Origin: Sporosarcina sp. FSL W7-1349
GTDB taxonomy: Bacteria > Bacillota > Bacilli > Bacillales_A > Planococcaceae
DNA length: 64,000 nt
Direction of reading: 5' to 3'
Assembly (NCBI RefSeq): GCF_038003045.1
Contig: NZ_JBBOOK010000002.1
Location: 620,001 to 684,000, forward strand
This document shows positions 1 to 9,363 of the stretch, one piece after another; the stretch's first letter is position 1; every line of letters starts with the position of its first letter. The position numbers and the translations under genes were made by a program. The notes under the pieces are model-generated. The model made no database searches, had not been told where the DNA came from, and saw only the letters and a program-made list of their open reading frames with translations.

Positions 1-3
1 CAT
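1..3 (-). CDS. Start codon of a leftward gene lying outside the window
   Basis: The first three bases read CAT, so the complementary strand has ATG. It is preceded on that strand by GAGGGTGAA, a good ribosome binding site at the usual distance. A TATTAT-like -10 for the same direction lies near 38-44. Only the start codon is inside the window, so the product cannot be named. The gene would be divergent from the methionine operon. Confidence 0.35.
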
Positions 4-130
4 TTCACCCTCTGCTTGCTTTGTTCTGATGCTTTCTATAATACCACACTCCTGGAACAGAATTCGCTTTTGGTAAAACAGACCCTACTCCTCCTAATCC
101 GATACATTACTCGGGATTTTCAGAAAAGAC

Positions 131-159
131 TTGACGTCAGGGCTTTTTAACGATACGAT
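131..159 (+). promoter_or_regulatory. Sigma-A-type promoter of the methionine operon
   Basis: TTGACG at 131-136 and TACGAT at 154-159 are separated by 17 bases. The pair sits about 30 bases upstream of the SAM riboswitch, the expected place for its promoter. Assigned by pattern only. Confidence 0.6.
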
Positions 160-187
160 GTTTTCAACAATTCAAATAAAATAATGA

Positions 188-292
188 TTCTTATCAAGAG
201 AAGCTGAGGGAACTGGCCCGGGGAAGCTTCAGCAACCAGCCGGGCGGCAAGGTGCTACCTCCAGCAGGCCTCAATCGCCTGGAAGATAAGAA
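188..292 (+). promoter_or_regulatory. SAM-I riboswitch (S box)
   Basis: The region has the S-box hallmarks in order: the 5' strand of P1 with AGAGAAGCTGAGGGAACTGGCCC, the kink-turn and AGCAACC segment, the GGCGGCAAGGTGCTACCTCCAGC arm, and the closing AGATAAGAAGGAG. It is followed at once by an intrinsic terminator. When S-adenosylmethionine is bound, the anti-antiterminator forms and transcription stops, so the downstream methyltransferase genes are expressed when SAM is low. The fit to the family consensus is strong. Confidence 0.96.
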
Positions 293-311
293 GGAGTGAA
301 TATACACGTCT

Positions 312-343
312 AAAGCCTTCTTTCTGAATGAAGGCTTTTTTTA
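312..343 (+). terminator. Riboswitch-controlled intrinsic terminator
   Basis: AAAGCCTTC at 312-320 pairs with GAAGGCTTT at 330-338 and a T run follows. It lies between the SAM aptamer and the first gene, so it is the expression platform of the riboswitch. Confidence 0.92.
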
Positions 344-372
344 CTTTAATTAAGAAAGGGAGAACAAAATCC

Positions 373-2232
373 ATGTCATTGCTAGATAAATTGAAAACCG
401 ATGTGCTGACCGCTGATGGTGCCATCGGGACTCTACTTTATTCGTATGGAATCGACTTTTGCTATGAAGAATTGAATGTTGAAAAGCCTGAAATTATTGA
501 AAAGATCCACCAAGATTATATCCAGGCGGGAGCAGACGTCATTCAGACGAACACTTACAGCGCGAACGCTCTGAAACTGGCACGCTATGGCATGGAAGAC
601 CGGGTGAAAGAGTTCAATGAGGCAGCCATCCAGATTGCGAAGAAAGCGGCGGCTCCCGGCGGACAGTTTGTGCTCGGTACGATTGGGGGCATTCGCGGCA
701 TCCGGAAAAGCGATGCTACCTTGCAAGAAATCCAGTCGATCGTCCAGCAACAGGCGCAACATTTGCTGATGGGAGATCCAGATGGAATTTTGCTCGAAAC
801 ATATTACGATTTTGAGGAATTATCCGCTGTCGTCCAGTTGCTTCGCACTATGACCGACACCCCGATCATCGCCCAAGTATCGATGGATGAACCGGGCGTG
901 TTGCAAAACGGTCTTTCCTTGAATGAAGCACTTCATCGATTGGAGGCGCTCGGTGCGGATGTAGTCGGCGTCAACTGTCGTCTCGGCCCGTTCCATACAA
1001 ACCAAGCATTTGAAGAAGTCACTTTGCCGGAGAAGGCATTTTTATCCGCCTACCCGAATGCGAGCCTTCTTGACGTAGAAGATGGCCGGATCGTCTATGT
1101 ATCCGAAGCGGATTATTTCGGCCGGGCCGCCCTGTCCCTTCGCAATGAAGGGGTCCGTTTGATCGGCGGCTGCTGCGGTACGACACCGAAGCATATTGAA
1201 GCGGCGAAAAAACAGCTCGCCGGACTGGCGCCAGTCGTGGCGAAAGAAGTGAAACAGCAGAAACCGGTCGTCATCCGGGAAGCAAAACCGGCTGTCAACG
1301 AACCGATCCACGAAAAAGTGAAGCGGGAGCGGTCTGTCATCGTCGAACTCGACACGCCGCGGACACTAGAAATTGAAAAATTCGTCGAAGGTGCCAACTT
1401 GCTGAACGAAGCAGGTGTCGATGCCATCACAATGGCCGATAACTCGCTCGCCTCGCCGCGGATCAGCAATGTTGCAATGGGCGCAATCTTGAAACAACAG
1501 TACAACATCCGGCCGCTCATCCATATTACATGCCGTGACCGTAACCTGATCGGCTTACAATCACATTTGATGGGGCTGGATGCGCTCGATATCCAAGATA
1601 TTCTAGCCGTTACGGGAGACCCGACGAAAGTGGGCGACTTCCCGGGTGCAACCAATGTCTACGACGTCAACAGTATGGAATTAACACAACTGATCAAGCA
1701 GTTGAATGAAGGGATTTCCTTCTCCGGCAAACCGCTGAAGAAGAAAGCATCCTTCTCGGTCGCAGCCGCCTTCAACCCGAATGTCCGGGTGGTAGAGCGT
1801 GCCGTCAAGCGGTTGGAGAAGAAAATTGAAAGCGGCGCAGATTATTTCATCAGCCAGCCGGTTTATTCAAAAGAGAAGATTGAGGAAATCTACGAAGCGA
1901 CGAAACATCTTGATACACCGATTTTCATCGGCATCATGCCGTTGACGAATATCCGAAACGCGGAATTCCTGCATAATGAAGTGCCAGGCATCAAATTATC
2001 GGACGAAGTATTGGAACGGATGCGCGCTTGCGGAGACGACCGTCAGAAATCGACAGAGGAAGGTATTCAAATCGCCAAGGAACTGGTCGATACAGCGGCC
2101 CGGTTATTCAACGGCATCTATATCATCACGCCTTTCCTTCGTTACGATATGTCTTTGGAATTGATTCAACACATTAAAGAACTAGATGCAAAGAAGGAGA
2201 GGGAACTTGTCCATGCCGACTCATCCAATTGA
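373..2232 (+). CDS. yitJ: Bifunctional homocysteine S-methyltransferase / 5,10-methylenetetrahydrofolate reductase
   Basis: A 619-residue fusion enzyme of methionine synthesis. Residues 1-300 are a homocysteine S-methyltransferase domain with zinc ligands Cys202 (in NCR) and Cys267-Cys268 (in GGCCGT). Residues about 325-610 are a methylenetetrahydrofolate reductase (MetF) barrel, which makes 5-methyl-THF. B. subtilis YitJ has the same architecture and nearly the same length. The start at 373 is chosen because GAAAGGG precedes it; an upstream in-frame ATG at 328 lies inside the terminator stem. The gene is controlled by the SAM riboswitch and its end overlaps metH by 20 bases, so the two are co-transcribed and probably translationally coupled. 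Confidence 0.95.
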   Translation: MSLLDKLKTDVLTADGAIGTLLYSYGIDFCYEELNVEKPEIIEKIHQDYIQAGADVIQTNTYSANALKLARYGMEDRVKEFNEAAIQIAKKAAAPGGQFVLGTIGGIRGIRKSDATLQEIQSIVQQQAQHLLMGDPDGILLETYYDFEELSAVVQLLRTMTDTPIIAQVSMDEPGVLQNGLSLNEALHRLEALGADVVGVNCRLGPFHTNQAFEEVTLPEKAFLSAYPNASLLDVEDGRIVYVSEADYFGRAALSLRNEGVRLIGGCCGTTPKHIEAAKKQLAGLAPVVAKEVKQQKPVVIREAKPAVNEPIHEKVKRERSVIVELDTPRTLEIEKFVEGANLLNEAGVDAITMADNSLASPRISNVAMGAILKQQYNIRPLIHITCRDRNLIGLQSHLMGLDALDIQDILAVTGDPTKVGDFPGATNVYDVNSMELTQLIKQLNEGISFSGKPLKKKASFSVAAAFNPNVRVVERAVKRLEKKIESGADYFISQPVYSKEKIEEIYEATKHLDTPIFIGIMPLTNIRNAEFLHNEVPGIKLSDEVLERMRACGDDRQKSTEEGIQIAKELVDTAARLFNGIYIITPFLRYDMSLELIQHIKELDAKKERELVHADSSN

Positions 2233-5200
2233 ACAACAACTTCAGAAGAGAATTCTCATCATAGATGGTGCAATGGGCACAATGCTGCAGGCAGCCGACT
2301 TGACGCCGGACGATTTCGGCGGCGAAGAGTACGACGGCTGTAATGAGTTTTTGAATATTACACGTCCGGATGTGCTGGATCGGATTCACCGCGAATACTT
2401 GGAAGCGGGCGCGGACATCATCTGCACGAACACATTCGGCGGCACTCCGATCGTCCTCGATGATTATGATTTGGGCGACCGGGCGCATGAAATCAATTTC
2501 CAAGCGGCCCAAATCGCGAAGAAATGTGCGGAGGATTTCTCCACCCCGGAATGGCCGCGGTTTGTCGCGGGTGCGATGGGGCCAACGACCAAAACGCTTT
2601 CCGTTACAGGCGGCGCGACGTTCGACGGACTGACTGAAGACTTCTACGTGCAAGCGAAAGCGCTGATCGAAGGCGGCTGTGACTTGATTTTAATGGAAAC
2701 GAGCCAAGATATGCTGAATGTCAAAGCCGGGACACTCGGCATCAAGCGTGCATTCGAAGAGACTGGGAAAGAAATCCCTGTCATGATTTCCGGTACGATC
2801 GAGCCGATGGGAACAACGCTCGCCGGCCAAACAATCGAGTCATTCTATATTTCCATCGAGCATATTAAGCCGCTTTCCGTCGGTTTGAACTGCGCAACAG
2901 GGCCGGAATTCATGACGGACCATCTGCGTTCCCTATCCGATTTGGCGACAAGCTTTGTCAGCTGTTATCCGAATGCCGGCTTGCCGGATGAAGAAGGTCA
3001 TTACCATGAATCGCCTGAATCCCTCTCCAAAAAGCTGGAAGGATTTGCGGATAAAGGGTGGTTAAACGTCGTCGGTGGTTGCTGTGGAACGACTCCAGCA
3101 CATATCAGCGCCATCCGGGAAGCGGTTGATGGGAAAGCGCCTCGTCCACGTCCGGAAGAATCGCATGGCCATGCCGTTTCCGGAATCGACCCCCTTCTCT
3201 ATGACGATACGATGCGCCCGCTTTTAATCGGCGAACGGACGAATGTCATCGGTTCCCGGAAATTCAAGCAATTGATTGTCGATGGGAAGTTTGAAGAGGC
3301 ATCCGAAATCGCGCGTGCCCAAGTGCGCGGCGGTGCTCACGTTATCGATATCTGTCTGGCGAATCCGGACCGGGACGAACTAGAAGATATGAAGAAATTC
3401 ATGCAGGAAGTCGTCAAGAAGGTGAAAGTGCCTCTTGTCATCGACTCGACGGATGAAAAGGTCATCGAAGAAGCTTTGAAATATTCCCAAGGGAAAGTGA
3501 TCATCAACTCCATCAACTTGGAGGATGGCGAAGAGCGTTTCGATGCCGTTATGCCTCTCGTGAAAAAATACGGGGCGGCCGTCGTCGTCGGAACGATCGA
3601 TGAAATCGGAATGGCAGTCACCCGCGAACGGAAGTTGGAAGTGGCGGAGCGTTCCTATGAGCTATTGGTCAATAAATGGGGATTGGCTCCAGAAGACATC
3701 ATCTTCGATCCGCTCGTCTTCCCAGTCGGTACCGGGGACGAGCAATACATCGGCTCCGCTGTAGAGACGATTGAGGGCATCCGCATGATTAAGGAGAAAA
3801 TGCCTCGTGCGTTGACGATCCTCGGGGTGAGTAACGTGTCATTTGGACTGCCGCCAGTCGGACGTGAAGTGCTGAATGCCGTGTATTTGTACCATTGTAC
3901 GCAAGCCGGACTCGATTACGCGATCGTCAATACGGAAAAATTGGAACGCTATGCTTCGATCCCGGAAGCGGAAGTGCAGATGGCGAACGATCTATTATTC
4001 TCCACAACTGATGAAACGCTGGCCGAGTTCACGAACTTCTATCGCGGCAAGAAAAAAGAGAAGACGGAAGACGATATCCCGAAAACCGTGCCGGAGCGAC
4101 TGAGCTATTATGTCGTGGAAGGGACGAAAGAGGGATTGATCCCCGACTTGGAAGCCGCTTTGAAAATGTATGATGCCCCATTGGATATCATCAATGGGCC
4201 ATTGATGGAAGGCATGGCGGAAGTCGGCCGTTTATTCAACGATAATCAGCTGATTGTGGCGGAAGTGTTGCAAAGTGCGGAAGTGATGAAGGCTTCCGTT
4301 TCCTTCCTGGAGCAGTTCATGGATAAATCCGCGGATGATACGGGCAAAGGGAAAATCGTCCTGGCGACCGTCAAAGGGGACGTCCACGATATCGGGAAGA
4401 ACCTGGTCGACATCATTTTAAGCAATAACGGCTATCAAGTCGTCGATCTCGGCATCAAAGTGACCCCTACCACTCTGATTGAAGCCATTCGTAAAGAGAA
4501 GCCAGATATCATTGGCCTATCGGGACTTCTTGTTAAATCGGCACAACAAATGGTGTTGACGGCGCAAGATTTTAAAGCCGTGGGAATCGACTTGCCGGTC
4601 CTTGTCGGCGGTGCTGCCTTGACGCGCCGATTCACTGAAACGAAAATTGCACCAGAATACGATGGTCCGGTCCTGTATGCGAAAGACGCGATGTACGGAC
4701 TCGAACTGGCCAACCGTCTTCAAGATAAAGAAGAAAAACAAGTTTTGTTGAATGAATTGATTGAACAGCAAGAGCGCCGGGCTGAAAACGACGCGATTAA
4801 AGCGGCGAAACAAGCCGATGCAGGAGCTGTCGCTGTGGCGGTACGTCCGGTGAAAACGGTTCGGGAAGACGTGCCGGTTCGCATGCCGACCGACTTGCGT
4901 CGACGCGTCTTGAAAGACTATTCCGTTTCTCATCTGTATCCATACGTCAATATGCGCACGTTGATCGGCCATCATCTCGGCCTGCGTGGCAATGTCGATA
5001 AAATGCTGGAAGAGCGGGAACCGCGGGCAGTCGAGCTGCATCAAATGGTCACCGGCTTCCTGGAGTCCGGCAATCTGACAGCGTCCGGGATGTATCGATT
5101 CTTCCCGGCTCAATCCGACGGCGACGATGTCATCATCTATGACCCGGAAGATGGGAAAACGGAAATCGAACGTTTCACTTTCCCGCGCCAAAGCAAGGAA

Positions 5201-5662
5201 CCTTTCCTATGCCTGGCCGATTATTTGAAACCGGTCAGCAGCGGTATCATGGACTATGTTGGCTTCATGCAAGTGACCGCGGGACATGGCGTCCGCGAAT
5301 ATGCCAACCGATTAAAAGCAGAAGGGAAATTTTTGGAGAGCCACGCATTCCAAGCGACCGCGTTGGAGCTCGCGGAAGGATTCGCCGAACGGGTTCACCA
5401 AGAAATGCGCGACCAATGGGGAATTTCCGATCCGACCGACTTCACAATGCGCGAACGGTTCGCGGCGAAATACGAAGGCCAACGTTTCTCCTTCGGCTAC
5501 CCGGCCTGTCCAAACTTGGAAGACCAGGCGAAACTATTCGGTTTGCTGAAGCCGGAAGATATCGGCGTCCACCTCACCGAAGAGTTTATGATGGAGCCAG
5601 AAGCCTCCGTCTCTGCCATCGTCTTCGCCCACCCGGATGCACGCTACTTTAATGTGGATTAA
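2213..5662 (+). CDS. metH: Cobalamin-dependent methionine synthase MetH
   Basis: Transfers a methyl group from 5-methyl-THF to homocysteine through methylcobalamin. The 1149 residues hold the four classical modules in order: homocysteine domain with zinc ligands Cys227 and Cys290-Cys291, pterin-binding barrel from about 340 to 600, B12 cap and Rossmann domain with the base-off motif DVHDIGKN (His725), and a C-terminal SAM-binding reactivation domain ending near the RFSFGYPACPNLEDQ stretch. The ATG at 2213 has AAGGAGAGGG in front; an in-frame ATG at 2186 would lack this. YitJ upstream provides the methyl donor. No cobalamin-independent MetE is seen in the window, so this route may depend on B12 supply. 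Confidence 0.97.
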   Translation: MPTHPIEQQLQKRILIIDGAMGTMLQAADLTPDDFGGEEYDGCNEFLNITRPDVLDRIHREYLEAGADIICTNTFGGTPIVLDDYDLGDRAHEINFQAAQIAKKCAEDFSTPEWPRFVAGAMGPTTKTLSVTGGATFDGLTEDFYVQAKALIEGGCDLILMETSQDMLNVKAGTLGIKRAFEETGKEIPVMISGTIEPMGTTLAGQTIESFYISIEHIKPLSVGLNCATGPEFMTDHLRSLSDLATSFVSCYPNAGLPDEEGHYHESPESLSKKLEGFADKGWLNVVGGCCGTTPAHISAIREAVDGKAPRPRPEESHGHAVSGIDPLLYDDTMRPLLIGERTNVIGSRKFKQLIVDGKFEEASEIARAQVRGGAHVIDICLANPDRDELEDMKKFMQEVVKKVKVPLVIDSTDEKVIEEALKYSQGKVIINSINLEDGEERFDAVMPLVKKYGAAVVVGTIDEIGMAVTRERKLEVAERSYELLVNKWGLAPEDIIFDPLVFPVGTGDEQYIGSAVETIEGIRMIKEKMPRALTILGVSNVSFGLPPVGREVLNAVYLYHCTQAGLDYAIVNTEKLERYASIPEAEVQMANDLLFSTTDETLAEFTNFYRGKKKEKTEDDIPKTVPERLSYYVVEGTKEGLIPDLEAALKMYDAPLDIINGPLMEGMAEVGRLFNDNQLIVAEVLQSAEVMKASVSFLEQFMDKSADDTGKGKIVLATVKGDVHDIGKNLVDIILSNNGYQVVDLGIKVTPTTLIEAIRKEKPDIIGLSGLLVKSAQQMVLTAQDFKAVGIDLPVLVGGAALTRRFTETKIAPEYDGPVLYAKDAMYGLELANRLQDKEEKQVLLNELIEQQERRAENDAIKAAKQADAGAVAVAVRPVKTVREDVPVRMPTDLRRRVLKDYSVSHLYPYVNMRTLIGHHLGLRGNVDKMLEEREPRAVELHQMVTGFLESGNLTASGMYRFFPAQSDGDDVIIYDPEDGKTEIERFTFPRQSKEPFLCLADYLKPVSSGIMDYVGFMQVTAGHGVREYANRLKAEGKFLESHAFQATALELAEGFAERVHQEMRDQWGISDPTDFTMRERFAAKYEGQRFSFGYPACPNLEDQAKLFGLLKPEDIGVHLTEEFMMEPEASVSAIVFAHPDARYFNVD

Positions 5663-5672
5663 TTTGACTGTC

Positions 5673-5708
5673 ACCCCATCAAAACGAAAACGTTTTGGTG
5701 GGGTTTTT
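5673..5708 (+). terminator. Terminator after metH
   Basis: ACCCCATCAAAACG pairs with CGTTTTGGTGGGGT around a 3-base loop and a short T run follows, 10 bases after the metH stop. Confidence 0.9.
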
Positions 5709-5720
5709 CGGTTTGGCGGG

Positions 5721-5812
5721 GTTGTTGGATAACGGCACTTGGTTGTTGGACAACTTCCTGGATTGGTTGCACAGTTTGGTCAGTTCGTTGGACATCTCTC
5801 ACGCCTAGTTGA
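5721..5812. repeat. Degenerate 21-bp tandem repeat between convergent genes
   Basis: GTTGTTGGA occurs at 5721 and again 21 bp later at 5742. Decayed copies follow at 5763 (TTGGTTGCA) and 5784 (TTCGTTGGA). It lies just after the metH terminator and before the converging coat gene. It is the weakest of the window's arrays, but the spacing agrees with the clearer ones. Confidence 0.55.
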
Positions 5813-5860
5813 AAACCTTAACCTCTCATTTCCCCAGCCAAGATTTGTCATTCCCAACAA

Positions 5861-5898
5861 AAAAACCCGTCCGCGGGTGAATAACCGGCGGACAGGGC
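5861..5898 (-). terminator. Terminator of the cotD-like gene
   Basis: Read leftward, CCCTGTCCGCCGG pairs imperfectly with the CCGCGGACGGG arm and a run of seven T follows. It lies about 30 bases beyond the coat-protein stop. Confidence 0.85.
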
Positions 5899-5926
5899 AA
5901 TTTTATTAATCATGCTCATTTCTTTA

Positions 5927-6235
5927 TTATCTCCAAGGTCTGCGGCCTCGGCCAAACCCCCGGCCAAATCCTCCACCCATCGTCGGTCCGAATCCCGGGC
6001 GCGCCTGAACTGGTGGGCCCATGACCGTTTCATTCAATTCTGTATAATAATGTCTTGGCACGTCAACGTAGTGCTGTACGTTCACATTGACAAATGGATG
6101 GATATAAGGGACCTCTCGTGGAATAAATGAATTGTGGCAACGATATTGGGTCGGGCACACAACCGCCTCCGCCTGGCTCATTGGCATGACCTGACCGTGG
6201 CAATGTCCATGGTGATGTCCGTGATGCATCATCAT
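5927..6235 (-). CDS. cotD: CotD-family spore coat protein
   Basis: A 102-residue protein with a His-rich N-terminus (MMMHHGHHHGHCHG), the CotD core around residues 28-65 (IHPFVNVNVQHYVDVPRHYY) and a Gly-Arg-rich tail. CotD proteins are structural proteins of the inner spore coat, so the gene marks the host as a spore former. The start is the first of three ATG codons at 6235, preceded by GGAGGAGGTGAGA at good spacing; an in-frame codon 20 residues upstream has no such site. The Arg-Gly-rich C-terminus is longer than in B. subtilis CotD. Confidence 0.85.
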   Translation of the reverse strand: MMMHHGHHHGHCHGQVMPMSQAEAVVCPTQYRCHNSFIPREVPYIHPFVNVNVQHYVDVPRHYYTELNETVMGPPVQARPGFGPTMGGGFGRGFGRGRRPWR

Positions 6236-6339
6236 ATTCTCACCTCCTCCTTCCTCTATTACATGCGGAAGGGAAGCAAAAGCACGGGCGAGCAACCAGA
6301 GCCTAGCACTTTACCGTAAAAATTCCATATTTACATGCA

Positions 6340-6372
6340 AAAAAATAAAAACCCCACAACCATTGTGAGGTT
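6340..6372 (-). terminator. Terminator of the 57-aa gene
   Basis: Read leftward, CCTCACAA and TTGTGGGG form the stem around TGG and a T-rich run follows. It begins right after the stop codon of the small gene. Confidence 0.85.
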
Positions 6373-6374
6373 TC

Positions 6375-6548
6375 TTACTGGTAAGCAGCTGGCAAATCCT
6401 CTTCATCAAATCCTTCAGGCTCGGACCTTTTTGGCCTGGCCGTTTCATAGTCAGGCGCGCCTTCTCCGACCATGCCCAAGGAAGCGATAAAATCCTCATC
6501 CCTGCGAAGCTCCATTTCTGTTGGATCAATAAACTGGCGTTCCATCAT
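6375..6548 (-). CDS. Small acidic protein of unknown function, 57 aa
   Basis: An open frame starting ATGATGGAACGC at 6548, preceded by GAGGAG and ending TAA just before a strong terminator. The 57-residue product is acidic (it ends SEPEGFDEEDLPAAYQ), has no Cys, no membrane segment and no signal peptide. I do not recognise the family. The RBS and terminator framing on a lone unit make it likely to be real. A longer frame overlapping the same bases on this strand (6311-6529) lacks such signals. Confidence 0.65.
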   Translation of the reverse strand: MMERQFIDPTEMELRRDEDFIASLGMVGEGAPDYETARPKRSEPEGFDEEDLPAAYQ

Positions 6549-6730
6549 CGATCACTCCTCAACCATTATTCCGTGACAGAATACGTTGAAACACCTAAAC
6601 CTTGCAATCTATTCTTATACTCTATTATACGGAGTATTCTGTCTTTTGTAAAGGTATATGCAGAAGACGTTTCAATGGGATGGCAGAGGTTATACTATAA
6701 GATAGAGAAGATTATGCAGGAGGTGTAGAG

Positions 6731-7120
6731 ATGAAACGTATTGTTCTGTTTGATGGAGAATGCAATTTCTGTGACGCCAGTGTACAGTTCATCCTGAAAC
6801 GTGATCCAGCTGCCCATTTCCTGTTTGCCTCGCTGCAAAGCGAAACCGGGGAGCAACTCAAAAAACAGTATCATATCCCCGATGATGTCGACAGCATCGT
6901 TTTGATTGAAAAGGGAAAAGCGTATACCAAATCCTCTGCGGCCCTCCATATCGCGAAAAAGCTGGATGGGCTTTGGCATTTATTGTTCCTTTTCATCCTC
7001 GTTCCGCGTCCAATCCGGGATGCTGTCTATGATTATGTAGCAAAAAATCGTTATAAGTGGTTCGGGAAAAAAGATGCCTGCATGCTTCCGCCTCCTGAGA
7101 TTCGAAAACGGTTCATTTAA
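6731..7120 (+). CDS. yuxK: DCC-family thiol-disulfide oxidoreductase-like protein (DUF393)
   Basis: A 129-residue protein with the family signature at the N-terminus: FDGECNFCD, giving a CxxC pair at Cys11 and Cys14 in a thioredoxin-like fold. The later PRPIRDAVYDYVAKNRYKWFG stretch is also typical of the family. GGAGGTGTAGAG precedes the ATG. The family is predicted to be redox active, but its substrate is not established. The gene stands alone and shares a bidirectional terminator with the converging DUF779 gene. Confidence 0.85.
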   Translation: MKRIVLFDGECNFCDASVQFILKRDPAAHFLFASLQSETGEQLKKQYHIPDDVDSIVLIEKGKAYTKSSAALHIAKKLDGLWHLLFLFILVPRPIRDAVYDYVAKNRYKWFGKKDACMLPPPEIRKRFI

Positions 7121-7123
7121 GAA

Positions 7124-7157
7124 AAGGCCGTCCGATGTCTCGGACAGCCTTTTTGTA
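7124..7157. terminator. Bidirectional terminator between yuxK and the DUF779 gene
   Basis: AAGGCCGTCCGA and TCGGACAGCCTT pair around TGTC, with an A run on the left and a T run on the right. It therefore works for both converging genes and abuts the DUF779 stop codon. Confidence 0.85.
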
Positions 7158-7523
7158 TTAAGCTTGCAGTTGCTGATTCTCCTCTGCCGTGAAGGCACGG
7201 GATCTCGTTAAAAAGCGTTTCCCTTCCACACCTTCGAGCGAGAACATGCCGCCCCGACCTTCCACGACATCGATGATGAGCTGGGTATGCTTCCAATAGT
7301 CGAACTGGTTTTTGTGCATATAGAACGGGACTTCGCCGATAGATCCAAGCAGCACGTCCTGATCGCCGATGATCAGGTCGCCCTCCGGATAACACATCGG
7401 TGAAGAGCCGTCACAGCAACCGCCTGACTGATGGAACAGAAGCGGACCGTGTTTCCGCTTCAGGAAATCGATCAGTTCCAAAGCTGCGTCCGTTGCGATG
7501 ACGCGATCCGGCAAAGCTTCCAC
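7158..7523 (-). CDS. DUF779 protein, aldehyde dehydrogenase partner
   Basis: A 121-residue protein with the DUF779 core FHQSGGCCDGSSPMCYPEGD near residues 30-50 and a later HTQLIIDV segment. Members are almost always next to acetaldehyde-type dehydrogenase genes, as here: it follows the dehydrogenase by 19 bases on the same strand. The three closely spaced cysteines suggest metal or thiol chemistry, but the function is unproven. The start is a GTG at 7523 with a weak upstream site; a TTG three codons later is also possible. Confidence 0.82.
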   Translation of the reverse strand: MEALPDRVIATDAALELIDFLKRKHGPLLFHQSGGCCDGSSPMCYPEGDLIIGDQDVLLGSIGEVPFYMHKNQFDYWKHTQLIIDVVEGRGGMFSLEGVEGKRFLTRSRAFTAEENQQLQA

Positions 7524-7542
7524 ATCCCTTCGATTGATCCGA

Positions 7543-9084
7543 TCAGAAGAACCCTTGCTTATTCGGGCTGTAGCTCACGAGCATGTTTTTCGTCTGCTGA
7601 TAGTGCGAAAGCATTTGCAGATGATTTTCGCGTCCGATTCCCGATGCTTTATAGCCTCCAAACGCTGCATGGGCAGGGTAAGCATGGTAGCAGTTCGTCC
7701 AGACGCGTCCCGCCTCGATTTTCCGACCGAACCGGTACGCCGTATTGATGTCACGTGTCCAGACGCCCGAACCGAGACCGTACAATGTATCATTCGCGAT
7801 TTCCAACGCTTCTTCTTTCGTCTTGAAAGTCGTCACCGACAAGACCGGACCGAAGATTTCCTCTTGGAAAATCCGCATTTTATTATTCCCTTTGAAGACT
7901 GTCGGCTGAACGTAGTAGCCGCCTTCCAACTCCCCTTCCAGTCGGTTCTGCTCCCCGCCGGTCAGGCATTCTGCGCCCTCTTGCTTGCCGATATCGAGAT
8001 AGGACAAAATTTTCTCCAGTTGCTCCGTCGATGCCTGGGCACCCATCATGACAGATGGATCAAGCGGGTTTCCAATTTTAATCGCTTTGACACGTTCCAG
8101 AGCACGCTCCATGAATTCATCATAAATCGACTCCTGAATCAAGGCGCGCGAAGGGCATGTGCACACTTCCCCTTGGTTCAGCGCAAACATGACGAAGCCT
8201 TCAATCGCTTTATCCAGGAATTCATCGTCTTCCGCCATCACATCCTCAAAGAAGATGTTCGGCGATTTTCCGCCTAGTTCCAGCGTGACCGGAATAATAT
8301 TTTGCGAAGCATATTGCATGATGAGTCGACCTGTCGTCGTCTCTCCTGTAAACGCAATCTTGCCGATCCGCGGATTGGAGGCAAGCGGTTTTCCGGCTTC
8401 CAATCCGAAACCGTTGACGACATTGACTACGCCTGCCGGCAATAAATCCTCGATAAGTTCAATTAAGACCATGATCGAAGAAGGAGTCTGCTCTGCCGGC
8501 TTCAATACGACACAGTTCCCTGCAGCAAGGGCGGGTGCCAGTTTCCAAACCGCCATGAGAAGTGGAAAATTCCAAGGGATGATCTGGCCGACGACTCCGA
8601 TCGGCTCATGGAAATGGTACGCAACTGTATCGTCATCAATCTGGCTTACACCGCCCTCTTGCGAACGGATAGCCGACGCGAAATACCGGAAGTGATCGAT
8701 GGCGAGCGGCAAATCGGCGTTCAATGTTTCACGGACCGCCTTGCCGTTTTCCCAAGTTTCTGCAACAGCCAACATTTCCAAGTTCTCTTCCATGCGATCG
8801 GCGATTTTCAAAAGAATATTCGCACGTTCCGTCACCGACGTCTTCGCCCATGAATCCTTCGCCGCATGGGCTGCATCCAGGGCAAGCTCGATATCTTCCT
8901 TCGTCGACCGGGCAACTTGGGTAAATACTTTTCCTGTCACCGGTGTGACATTATCAAAGTACTCCCCGTTTACAGGGGCTGTCCATTTACCGCCAATAAA
9001 ATTGTCGTACCGTTCCTTGAAGTTCACCTTTGCTCCATCCGTGTTTGGAAACGCATAAACTTGACTTTCTGTGGCTTGTACCAA
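7543..9084 (-). CDS. NAD(P)-dependent aldehyde dehydrogenase (AldB/ExaC-like)
   Basis: A 513-residue member of the ALDH superfamily, probably oxidising acetaldehyde or similar short aldehydes to acids. Visible signatures are the Rossmann-region [22 protein letters not shown], the general-base Glu in LELGGKSPN, the nucleophile Cys308 in [10 protein letters not shown] and EEIFGPVLS near residue 400. Cys310 also lies at the active site, as in the AldB/ExaC group. The start is a TTG at 9084, eight bases after GGGAGG. The downstream DUF779 gene supports the acetaldehyde assignment. A roughly 280-base gap to the protease gene holds the promoters for both directions. Confidence 0.93.
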   Translation of the reverse strand: MVQATESQVYAFPNTDGAKVNFKERYDNFIGGKWTAPVNGEYFDNVTPVTGKVFTQVARSTKEDIELALDAAHAAKDSWAKTSVTERANILLKIADRMEENLEMLAVAETWENGKAVRETLNADLPLAIDHFRYFASAIRSQEGGVSQIDDDTVAYHFHEPIGVVGQIIPWNFPLLMAVWKLAPALAAGNCVVLKPAEQTPSSIMVLIELIEDLLPAGVVNVVNGFGLEAGKPLASNPRIGKIAFTGETTTGRLIMQYASQNIIPVTLELGGKSPNIFFEDVMAEDDEFLDKAIEGFVMFALNQGEVCTCPSRALIQESIYDEFMERALERVKAIKIGNPLDPSVMMGAQASTEQLEKILSYLDIGKQEGAECLTGGEQNRLEGELEGGYYVQPTVFKGNNKMRIFQEEIFGPVLSVTTFKTKEEALEIANDTLYGLGSGVWTRDINTAYRFGRKIEAGRVWTNCYHAYPAHAAFGGYKASGIGRENHLQMLSHYQQTKNMLVSYSPNKQGFF

Positions 9085-9283
9085 ATTCCATTCCTCCCTT
9101 GATTATTTTTCGTTTGGTAACCGGCGGCTCAATTTGCACGCAAGATTACCATATGCTGCAAGCTTCCCTGATATGTCCTCTTTTTCATTTACATATTGGA
9201 GCTTGTCCTATCATTCTGTCAGACTACCTCAAATTTTTCAACTATTAAGTTTATGTAAAATTAGAAATGTCGGGTTGTAAAGG

Positions 9284-9313
9284 TTTGTTCAATCACCCGT
9301 AATAATTTGTTCA
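9284..9313. promoter_or_regulatory. Direct repeat TTTGTTCA upstream of the protease gene
   Basis: TTTGTTCA occurs at 9284-9291 and again at 9306-9313, 22 bp apart, about 50 to 80 bases before the protease start. Direct repeats spaced by helical turns are common sites for OmpR-family regulators, and one is encoded just downstream. The link is inference. Confidence 0.35.
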
Positions 9314-9363
9314 TAATTCATTCGTAAGATTGAAGCAGATGAATTACAAAGGAGACGGATACA

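Noticed and set aside
4435..5191. Long minus-strand frames opposite metH
   Set aside because: Shadows of the metH reading frame in a GC-rich codon context; metH is fully supported.
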